From: Pseudomonadota bacterium
GTDB taxonomy: Bacteria > Pseudomonadota > Alphaproteobacteria > Rhizobiales > Xanthobacteraceae
DNA length: 13,646 nucleotides
Assembly: GCA_023449855.1 (NCBI GenBank)
Contig: JAEXHR010000370.1
Span: 1 to 13,646 of the forward strand
Reading direction: 5' to 3'
Of this stretch, positions 6,133 through 13,646 are shown in pieces; positions within the stretch are counted from its first letter, which is position 1; each line of letters opens with the position of its first letter. The position numbers and the translations under genes are program-made. The notes under the pieces were generated by a model, which was given only the letters and a program-made list of their open reading frames with translations, did no database searches and was not told the DNA's origin.

Positions 6133-9105
6133 TCATCTTTCCAGTCTGACGCGCAGACGCCGCGCCCGCTCACGAAAAGCCTCTTCGCCACCTTCGAGGA
6201 TGTCACAAACTGCTTTCCGAATATCAGCATTTTCAAGCCCCCCAGCTCGATAGGTGATTGGGGGCAAGCCGCCGATCTGATGCGGGCCGACTTCTGCAAC
6301 GATGATCTGATCCGCGTCCGTATTGATCACGAGGTTCGCATTGTGGGTGACCATTATGACCTGCCGTTTGGACTTCGCGGCTATGAACAGCGAGACGAGT
6401 TCGTCGAAGACGGACTTGGGATCGAGGTTTTCCTCGGGCTGATCGATGATGAGCGGACGATCATCGGCATCGTCCAAAGCCAGATAGAGAAGAAGGAGAA
6501 CGATGCCTCGCGTACCGGGTGAGAGCTTGCGGATATCGATGCTGTCATAGACGATCTCGTAGCAGACTGAGATATGGTCGGTAGCAAAGAGCCAATGGGC
6601 AAACTCCTTGAGCCAAGCCCGAAACTCTGCCTGTTGCGTTTGAGCGATCGGGGCGTGCCCGATCAAGTCTCGCAGGTACGTTGAGATAAACGCGGCCATC
6701 GCGGCTTGCACATCCGCTGCCGTCCCATGCTCCCAGGCTGGCTTGAGCGCAGTATTGGCCAACTGGATAAGCGATCCACGGCCATTGAACGGGCCGGCCT
6801 TTCTGCGGTCGAGAAGTTTCTCTTCCGCAATAGTTCCCCAGGCTTCGACATCAACGATACGGCGCACGGAAAAGCCGAGTTTTTGCAAGGTTCCCGATGA
6901 GGCTGCCAGACGGCTCATGAGCGGCGCGTAGAGACTGGCGAGCGCTGTCTGTTCATTGATGATGGCTTCGAACACACGTCCATAAGCCGCATCACGTTCG
7001 GTTTGCAGGTCTTTCTTGCGGGTCGCGGCGCCCTGCGCATCAGTGAGACGGGCCTGCAGATTCTGGAGAGCGGTGCTTTCCTGACCTATGCGGAGTGAAA
7101 GCGCAGAATATTGATCCCGCACCAGTTTGTCTGCGCTGACCAAGGCTTCGAGCCGTGTCATCTCGGCTTGAAGGACGTTGAGGGTGAGCGTGGAAAGATC
7201 GGCGCTTTCGGCAATGGGTGGCGTGGGAATTCCCGGCGGCAGGGGAGGACCATTGAGAGCGGCAATCTGCTGATCGGCCCATGTGACGTAGCCCGCCAGA
7301 CTCTTATCGACATCGCCTTTATAGACCAGCAGAAATTCGTCCCACTGCTGGTCGTTCATATGGCCTTGCTGATGGCGTTCCCTGGCTTGGCGCAACAATT
7401 CAGGCGCCTTGGTTGCGCGGGTGCTTTTCACCTCATCCTGCAGGGCGAGGAAGGTCCGCCGCTGATTGCCGAACCCTTGGATCTTGCCGCGAACGGCCTG
7501 CACCGCCTGACTGAGTTGCGTGTGCCGTTGTGCCTGAGCTTCGGTGCCCTTGACGACGAGTTTGGCGAGATCTTCGTTGTAGCTTTTGATCAGGCCGGTT
7601 TTCTGGGTCACCTGCGCAGTCAGAGTCGCGACAGAACTTTCCTTTTCCAGTTCCGTGGCGATGCGATCGGAAATGTCGGCAATAGCTTCGGCTTCTCGCT
7701 CACGGGCTTGCTGGAAACGACTTGTGCTATGGCTGCGCAACTCGGCGAAGTCGATCGCACCGTCCCGCTGATCGTCGGAGTGGGATTCGAAAATCACCCG
7801 TTCGATCTCGGCGATGAGACCGTCCGAGAAGCCGCCGGAAGAGCAGAGCTCTTCCACGAATTGCTGCGACAGATATCGGGCGCGCGGAAAGGACAGATGA
7901 TTGTTGGCGTCCCGACCATCGAGCGCGCGCGCGATAGTGGCGCCACCGCCCCAGGTCAACGTGGCTGTCGCGTCGCCGACCAGTTTGCGGGCGCGGACAA
8001 GGAAGGAGGGACTAGCATTCTCGCTGGCGCTCCATCCAGATGGCGTGATGGCATCACATCCAGCAGCAATCATATCGGCGAGTGCCGTTTTTCCGGAGCC
8101 ACGGGCACCGATGATAGCCACCAAGCCGGGGTTTAGCGGGATTTCGGGAGTCGCAGCCCAATCTGCATCAGCAATGGAGATGTGCGAAATGACCTGCGAG
8201 GGCATAGCGGTTCGCGGCGGTTCGGTTCCGACGTAAGCGCGTCCTTCCGGATCGATGCAGGCTTGGCGCAGTGCATCGAACTCGAGACCGCCCTTGATCC
8301 AAGAGAAGCGCTCTTCAACCGGCTGTCCGACGGTTTTCTGGTCATGTGCGTCGCTGCCGTGCAGACATGGCTTACAACCGTCATAGTCCTCGCGCAGTTT
8401 CTCAACACTGACGCCCCTCTTGCCGAACCAGAATTCACGCTGCGCGGGGCTGCTTGAGAAGATGATGTGGGCGAATCGCTCGATCTCCTGGCGCATCGTC
8501 GCATCGGCCGCCTGCCGTAGCCCGGAAGTTCCGTCGCCCGCAGCGCCGGCCACTGCGACCAGAATGTTGGCCCTCGCCCAGTCGCTATCTCGTAGCACCT
8601 GGCGCAGTTGAGCGAAGTTGACCTTAAACTGCGTGGCACCATGGCGCAGAGCCGCGCCATCGTCGATGATGGCGGAGTCGGCGCGCTTGCCAAGGGCAAT
8701 CAGATCGTTGCGAGTGCAGTTATAGGTGTCTCCGTGCGCCTGGAACTGCAATCGCTGGAGAATGCGATGCAGCTCGGCCAAATGACTGGAATCGTCCGGA
8801 CTGACCAGTAGGTGCACATTGACGAAGCCGGTCTTGGCGGCGATGTCGAGCCGTAGCTCGACATTTGGAAAAATGAGCTGGACATCGGGCAAGCGCCCGG
8901 CTTGCTTGCGTCGCAAGACCTCCTCATAGGTGTCTGTGACATAGTAGTCGGTGACAGCTATCGCACCGATCGCGGGCGAGCAGCTTTCCAGCGACGTAAT
9001 GTAAGCCTCCCAGGGATCGCCACCGCCGAACTGGTTGTTCAGGATTGTCCCCGGTGCATGGATGTGCGGCTCCCAACGCCGCCACTGCGAACCTCTGCCG
9101 ATCAT
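6133..9105 (-). CDS. PHP-domain / SMC-like ATPase, putative anti-phage protein (990 aa)
   Basis: A two-part protein. The N-terminal PHP domain (metal-dependent phosphoesterase or nuclease fold) shows PHIH at 13-16, VTDYY around D53, E83 in NVELRL, H98 in VNVHLL, and SDAH at 251-254. The C-terminal part is an SMC/ABC ATPase. It has Walker A IGARGSGKTAL at 332-342, a long glutamine- and alanine-rich coiled-coil-prone middle (about 440-770), the signature LSPGTRG at 861-867, Walker B LIIDQPEENLD at 885-895, and the switch histidine in VMVTHN near 921. The same layout is known in TrlF-family ATPases and, as I recall, in the Ppl defence system. It probably senses phage or foreign nucleic acid by ATPase and cuts with the PHP domain. 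GGAGG lies 4 nt before the ATG. All key ATPase and PHP residues appear intact. Confidence 0.8.
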   Translation of the reverse strand: MIGRGSQWRRWEPHIHAPGTILNNQFGGGDPWEAYITSLESCSPAIGAIAVTDYYVTDTYEEVLRRKQAGRLPDVQLIFPNVELRLDIAAKTGFVNVHLLVSPDDSSHLAELHRILQRLQFQAHGDTYNCTRNDLIALGKRADSAIIDDGAALRHGATQFKVNFAQLRQVLRDSDWARANILVAVAGAAGDGTSGLRQAADATMRQEIERFAHIIFSSSPAQREFWFGKRGVSVEKLREDYDGCKPCLHGSDAHDQKTVGQPVEERFSWIKGGLEFDALRQACIDPEGRAYVGTEPPRTAMPSQVISHISIADADWAATPEIPLNPGLVAIIGARGSGKTALADMIAAGCDAITPSGWSASENASPSFLVRARKLVGDATATLTWGGGATIARALDGRDANNHLSFPRARYLSQQFVEELCSSGGFSDGLIAEIERVIFESHSDDQRDGAIDFAELRSHSTSRFQQAREREAEAIADISDRIATELEKESSVATLTAQVTQKTGLIKSYNEDLAKLVVKGTEAQAQRHTQLSQAVQAVRGKIQGFGNQRRTFLALQDEVKSTRATKAPELLRQARERHQQGHMNDQQWDEFLLVYKGDVDKSLAGYVTWADQQIAALNGPPLPPGIPTPPIAESADLSTLTLNVLQAEMTRLEALVSADKLVRDQYSALSLRIGQESTALQNLQARLTDAQGAATRKKDLQTERDAAYGRVFEAIINEQTALASLYAPLMSRLAASSGTLQKLGFSVRRIVDVEAWGTIAEEKLLDRRKAGPFNGRGSLIQLANTALKPAWEHGTAADVQAAMAAFISTYLRDLIGHAPIAQTQQAEFRAWLKEFAHWLFATDHISVCYEIVYDSIDIRKLSPGTRGIVLLLLYLALDDADDRPLIIDQPEENLDPKSVFDELVSLFIAAKSKRQVIMVTHNANLVINTDADQIIVAEVGPHQIGGLPPITYRAGGLENADIRKAVCDILEGGEEAFRERARRLRVRLER

Positions 9106-9225
9106 TGCCCCTCCGCGTGTGTCGGCAGAAATAGATGGTCTATGCTCTGTCCGAATTTATGTGATCTAAAAGATGTTTAGCATTCACAAGTTGTTTTATA
9201 ACAACTCTTTCCATGAAGCTTGCTG
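9106..9225 (-). promoter_or_regulatory. AT-rich gap with hairpin, probable promoter of the ATPase gene
   Basis: The gap between the DUF2971 stop codon and the ATPase ATG is clearly more AT-rich than its surroundings. It holds a perfect stem AGTTGTT / AACAACT around TTAT at 9189-9206, followed toward the ATPase by a stretch with ATAAAT and TTTTAGAT, which suits a promoter. I cannot assign exact -35 and -10 boxes. The weak hairpin may be an operator rather than a terminator. Confidence 0.35.
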
Positions 9226-10167
9226 CTATTCCTCGTCGAGATTTTCGAAAGCCTCAAAAATTGCGCGCGATCGCCGGGGCAGGAAGGCTCCAAGTTCATC
9301 CGTGTCGAGCGCGTACTTCCGGAGGTGAAAGGTGCCCGGCACTTCACGCATCTCGAAAAAGCGCACGGGACGGCCCCGGTTTGCCAGGGCCTGAACGACT
9401 GTAAATTTGACGGAGGATTTGCAGCGAATGCCAAAGACGACTTCTTCGAGTTCCAGCGGTGAATCCTGTGCGCCGCGTTTACCGATCAGACGCCATTCCC
9501 GCTCATAACGCCAACTCGCAGCCTTGCGGAGCAGGACGGCTTCGTCGACGCGCTGTCGTGCGGCGCTGTCGTTCTCCATCATGGCCACATCGCTGGCCAG
9601 CACCTTTCGGCTGCCTCCATAGCGGATCTTATTGAGGTCGGCTTCCGCCCCGGCGGGAACAGAGTAGCCAGCACAAATCCCGTTATGCTGATCGCCATAG
9701 TGGCTCCACATCAACGGGCATGTGGCGCGGACTCCGAACGAAACGATGCCACGGTCGTAGCGGCGAAGCAGTTCGTCTTCGAGATACTGACGCAGCAGCG
9801 ATTGCAGGGGATCGGCGATCTCATAGCTCGGATCGGTTGCGTGATAGCGGATTTCGTCAAGCAGCCGAGCGGCATCCTTCTGGCTATGCCGCGCGATATG
9901 CTCGATGGTTTTGGGGCCGCGATATTTGAGGGATCTTGCCGCAGCCTGCATCTCGGCGAGGACACGCTGCTCACGCAGACGGCTTAGAACCTGCTCAAGC
10001 TGATCGTTGGGGAGGTTTGCATCGAGAGTAGGACGGCAATCGAGTGGGTCGTTGAAGTCACCAGGGTCTGAAAAGTACAACTCGTCCGCGACTAGCATGT
10101 CCAGCAGGCGATGGCTGAAACCGCGATATTTATACAGTAGTCGCGGCAGTTTGTTCACATCAGCCAT
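9226..10167 (-). CDS. DUF2971 domain-containing protein (313 aa)
   Basis: Matches the DUF2971 family, of unknown activity and often seen near phage-defence genes. Hallmarks in order: LPRLLYKYRGFSHRLLDML at the N-terminus, then ELYFSDPGDFNDPLDCRP, a helical charged middle, and GIVSFGVRATCPLMWSHYGDQHNGICAGY about two thirds in, followed by WRYEREWRLIG. I choose the start at 10167 because GAGGAG (10177-10182) lies 9 nt upstream and the domain begins a few residues later. The longer frame from 10239 has its purine box only 2 nt from the ATG. No signal or membrane segment is seen, so it is cytosolic. It is first of three same-strand genes ahead of the PHP-ATPase, separated by a 120-bp AT-rich gap, so it may have its own transcript. 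Confidence 0.8.
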   Translation of the reverse strand: MADVNKLPRLLYKYRGFSHRLLDMLVADELYFSDPGDFNDPLDCRPTLDANLPNDQLEQVLSRLREQRVLAEMQAAARSLKYRGPKTIEHIARHSQKDAARLLDEIRYHATDPSYEIADPLQSLLRQYLEDELLRRYDRGIVSFGVRATCPLMWSHYGDQHNGICAGYSVPAGAEADLNKIRYGGSRKVLASDVAMMENDSAARQRVDEAVLLRKAASWRYEREWRLIGKRGAQDSPLELEEVVFGIRCKSSVKFTVVQALANRGRPVRFFEMREVPGTFHLRKYALDTDELGAFLPRRSRAIFEAFENLDEE

Positions 10168-10520
10168 ATCGCCCAGCTCCTCAATTTTTTCTTTTCGCTC
10201 TATAGATTTATGAGATTTTCGCTGAGTTTCGATAAACATTTCTCCGCAAATGCCGCGGGTAGATCGTTTACCTATCTGCGAGTCGGGTCGCCGCGAAGAA
10301 GTATTTACCTGAGCGACTTTGGATTGGGCGATCGAGAAGCTGCATGCCTTTGCATATCGAAAGGCGACAGGAAAGGACCATGCCCCTTCTCCAACGATCC
10401 ATCCCTTTTCTACGCCACGGCATCCGATTCACCGCACACGGCTGCTCAAGACCTTCCCTGCGATGACATTCCGCGTTTCCATTGTCCCAGCCCCTTTCCG
10501 GGCATGGGATATTGGAGACG
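10168..10520. other. Divergent intergenic region between cargo and recombinase module
   Basis: No gene is supported here. It must hold the promoters of the leftward DUF2971 gene and of the rightward small gene. The left part is AT-rich on the minus strand (AAATCTCATAAATCTATAGAG) and is the likely DUF2971 promoter. At 10486-10508 CCCAGCCC and GGGCATGGG can pair with one bulged base, 12 nt before the ATG of the 64-aa gene, and could affect its translation. Confidence 0.4.
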
Positions 10521-10715
10521 ATGGCGGTCAAGCGGAACAGGATCAATATCGAGGTTACACCCTCGACCGGACCGGAAACGGACCGGCACGATCCTGCGCG
10601 CAAAGATGCTGCCCTGATGTCGCTGGCTCGCCTGATTGGTCGCCAGATCGCCCGCGAGCATTTTGAACGCAAGCTGGCAGCCGAGCGTAAAGCTCAACAC
10701 CACCTTCGTAGCTGA
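10521..10715 (+). CDS. Small hypothetical protein upstream of the recombinase (64 aa)
   Basis: No named family, but it looks like the small basic proteins often encoded just ahead of serine recombinases in alphaproteobacterial elements (recollection, not a search). The N-terminus is polar and proline-containing (MAVKRNRINIEVTPSTGP). The rest is an alpha-helical, positively charged stretch (LMSLARLIGRQIAREHFERKLAAERKAQHHLRS) that could bind DNA or a partner protein. GGAG lies only 3 nt from the ATG, so initiation may be weak. The next gene starts 71 bp downstream behind its own promoter. Possible roles are recombinase accessory or directionality factor; neither can be shown here. Confidence 0.6.
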   Translation: MAVKRNRINIEVTPSTGPETDRHDPARKDAALMSLARLIGRQIAREHFERKLAAERKAQHHLRS

Positions 10716-10728
10716 CCCGCAAATCCCC

Positions 10729-10756
10729 TTGCGTTTACACGTATAACACGTATTAT
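10729..10756 (+). promoter_or_regulatory. Probable promoter of the antitoxin-recombinase unit
   Basis: TTGCGT at 10729-10734 and TATTAT at 10751-10756, separated by 16 bp, lie 30 bp before the antitoxin ATG. This is a reasonable sigma-70-type promoter, given as a sequence match only. Confidence 0.5.
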
Positions 10757-10757
10757 A
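10742..10757. promoter_or_regulatory. Near-palindromic operator candidate
   Basis: TATAACACGTATTATA is a 16-bp near palindrome with perfect TATAA / TTATA arms and an ACGT centre. It covers the -10 box, and ACACGTAT just upstream repeats part of it. Phd/YefM antitoxins usually bind palindromes over their own promoters, so this is a plausible autoregulatory site. Confidence 0.5.
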
Positions 10758-10786
10758 TCAGCAGACCTGATTTTCTGGAGTCTGCG

Positions 10787-10987
10787 ATGCCAACCACAAC
10801 CTCCCTCGAATTCCAGCGCAAGTTCGGACAGTATCTGAACGAGTCTCACCGTGAGCCAGTAGAGATCACGCGGCATGGCCGGCGCGAGTTTGTGCTGATG
10901 TCAGCCGCGCAATATGACGAATTACTGTCAGCGGCGCAGCGCAGTGGCAAGGCCGTCGAAACCACCTCCGAACCTGAACGGAATTGA
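10787..10987 (+). CDS. Phd/YefM-family antitoxin-like protein (66 aa)
   Basis: Has the Phd/YefM fold features: MPTTTSLEFQRKFGQYLNES at the start, then REPVEITRHGRREFVLMSAAQYDELLSAAQ, which matches the DNA-binding N-terminal half of these antitoxins. Family members dimerise on their own operators and, with a partner toxin, repress transcription. GGAG lies 6 nt before the ATG. No toxin gene follows: the next gene is the serine recombinase, whose ATG is 37 nt after this stop codon. It is therefore probably a transcription repressor recruited to control the recombinase, rather than half of a toxin-antitoxin pair. The C-terminal tail (GKAVETTSEPERN) is short, so little is left for toxin binding. 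Confidence 0.85.
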   Translation: MPTTTSLEFQRKFGQYLNESHREPVEITRHGRREFVLMSAAQYDELLSAAQRSGKAVETTSEPERN

Positions 10988-11024
10988 GATACCCCCTGAC
11001 ACGGAGCTTGAAAGGACTGCCAAT

Positions 11025-12755
<1,731 letters not shown>

Positions 12756-12762
12756 TCCTCGA

Positions 12763-12881
12763 GATAAACTGCAGCGCAGTTTATCCTTCTTTAGCGTAAA
12801 TCCGTATGGGATTTATCGCGTCGAGCATAAACGGCTAGGTTTATGCGTTGTTTCGAGGCAAATCTCTTTGGGATCTGCCTC
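12763..12881. repeat. Cluster of four stem-loops between tRNA-fMet and 5S
   Basis: Four consecutive hairpins: 12763-12785 (GATAAACTGC / GCAGTTTATC, perfect 10 bp, 3-nt loop), 12797-12815 (TAAATCC / GGATTTA), 12825-12846 (GCATAAAC / GTTTATGC, perfect) and 12855-12881 (GAGGCAAATC / GATCTGCCTC, one mismatch). All four arms include an AAA-type core. They may be RNA-processing signals or a local repeat family. Confidence 0.6.
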
Positions 12882-12937
12882 CTGCGAGGGGCACAGATTG
12901 ATGTTCGCCCCTATTATTTCCGGTATTCGCCAAAGCG

Positions 12938-12962
12938 AAAGGCCGCTTTATGCGGCCTTTTT
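12938..12962 (+). terminator. Bidirectional hairpin between 5S and the stem-loop cluster
   Basis: AAAGGCCGC and GCGGCCTTT form a perfect 9-bp stem around TTTAT, followed by two more T on the plus strand (five T in all). It has the form of an intrinsic terminator on the plus strand. On the minus strand it follows 5S and ends in only three T, so it may slow rather than stop the rRNA transcript before the tRNA. Confidence 0.5.
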
Positions 12963-13012
12963 ACTGGCCGTTTGGCCTTGCTGTTGAGAGAAGATTGTTG
13001 TTGCGTTTCGCA

Positions 13013-13130
13013 GACCTGGCAGCGACCTACTCTCCCGCGTCTTGAGACGAAGTACCATTGGCGCAGGGGCGTTTCACGGCCGTGTTCGGAAAGGGAACGG
13101 GTGCAGCCACCCCGCAATGACCACCAGGTC
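13013..13130 (-). rRNA. rrf: 5S ribosomal RNA
   Basis: About 118 nt. The ends GACCTGG and CCAGGTC pair as the closing helix, and the interior has the usual alphaproteobacterial 5S segments (CCGAACACGGCCGTGAAACG, TGGTACTTCGTCTCAAG, GGGAGAGTAGGTC). Ends are estimated from the closing helix and may be off by 1-2 nt. Confidence 0.95.
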
Positions 13131-13315
13131 AGCGAAGCGCAACAAATGAGAAGCTGGTACAGGCTGAGCCTGTTTGATTGTTTTGAACACGTTTTGGGCT
13201 TTGCTCAAGGCACGATCGGCTGCAAGCCGCAAGGCCAGAGGCCGTCGCGTCTGATGACGCGGCCCGTCCGGAGCGAAGCGGCAAGGCCGCGACAGCGCCA
13301 GGACAAAAGATGGCA

Positions 13316-13340
13316 TCATGTTCATCTTCGATGAACATGA
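13316..13340. repeat. 11-bp inverted repeat in the 23S-5S spacer
   Basis: TCATGTTCATC and GATGAACATGA form a perfect 11-bp stem with a TTC loop, directly beyond the 23S 3' end. The position suggests a processing signal for the rRNA precursor. The rest of the 23S-5S spacer (13131-13345) contains no tRNA or gene. Confidence 0.6.
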
Positions 13341-13345
13341 GCAAT

Positions 13346-13646
13346 GGGAACGAAGAAGTTCGATCGAGCGATTAGTACCGGTAAGCTTCATGCATTGCTG
13401 CACTTCCACACCCGGCCTATCAACGTGGTCGTCTTCCACGGCTCTGATAGGGAATACTCGTTTTCAGGGGGGTTTCCCGCTTAGATGCCTTCAGCGGTTA
13501 TCCCGTCCATATATAGCTACCCTGCTATGCCGTTGGCACGACAACAGGTCCACCAGAGATATGTCCTTCCCGGTCCTCTGGTACTAGCGACAGATCCTGT
13601 CAATATTCCTACACCCACGGCAGATAGGGACCGAACTGTCTCACGA
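13346..13646 (-). rRNA. rrl: 23S ribosomal RNA, 3' end (partial)
   Basis: The minus strand shows the conserved 3' end of 23S rRNA, ending with CTTACCGGTACTAATCGCTC and continuing rightward out of the window. It includes the well-known stretch around CCTGAAAACGAGTATTCC and the segment before it. The exact 3' end was placed from memory of related genes and may be off by several nt. The operon is transcribed leftward: 23S, 5S, tRNA-fMet. Confidence 0.95.

Noticed and set aside
5909..6136. 75-aa minus frame starting at an ATGA overlap with the ATPase stop
   Set aside because: Composition is arginine, serine and proline rich without a recognisable domain; kept only as part of the possible remnant.
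7111..8136. 341-aa plus-strand frame
   Set aside because: Antisense to the PHP-ATPase; no domain recognisable, while the other strand has all motifs.
10210..10617. 135-aa plus and 134-aa minus frames in the divergent gap
   Set aside because: Poor composition, no good ribosome site, and they overlap each other and the promoter region.

Overview
The window looks like the end of an integrated mobile element in an alphaproteobacterial chromosome, probably of the Sphingomonadales. The rRNA and tRNA sequences, the 23S-5S-tRNA(fMet) order and the high-GC codon use support this; the order-level placement is inference. No species can be named from the sequence.

Right end (about 12.68-13.65 kb, minus strand): the 3' end of a 23S rRNA gene, a complete 5S rRNA gene and an initiator tRNA-fMet with its encoded CCA. 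Several stem-loops lie between them. Abutting the tRNA and pointing into it is a large serine recombinase, whose frame runs through a terminator hairpin and 44 bp into the tRNA gene. This is the likely attachment side of the element. The other end is not in the window.

Recombinase module (about 10.5-12.7 kb, plus strand): a 64-aa conserved-looking small protein, a Phd/YefM-type antitoxin with no toxin, and the recombinase. A promoter with an overlapping near-palindrome precedes the antitoxin gene, which may regulate the recombinase.

Defence-like cargo (about 4.98-10.17 kb, minus strand): a DUF2971 protein, a 990-aa protein with an N-terminal PHP domain and an SMC/ABC-type ATPase, and a 294-aa HExxH protein resembling the Lit phage-exclusion peptidase (U49). 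The ATPase has the architecture of single-protein anti-phage systems such as Ppl. The grouping suggests an anti-phage island, possibly three separate genes and possibly one system.

Element backbone (about 0-4.8 kb, minus strand): an ArdC-type antirestriction protein overlapping a DUF2958 gene, a 712-aa ParB-like protein, and two small unknown proteins. Three copies of a structured leader of about 65 nt occur. One lies 22 nt before parB, one 23 nt before ardC, and one at the left edge aimed at a gene outside the window. Their positions and contents fit the known radC RNA motif, a leader RNA found before antirestriction and other DNA-interacting protein genes. Together the backbone genes suggest establishment and maintenance functions of a conjugative or mobilisable element, carrying a phage-defence cargo beside an rRNA operon.
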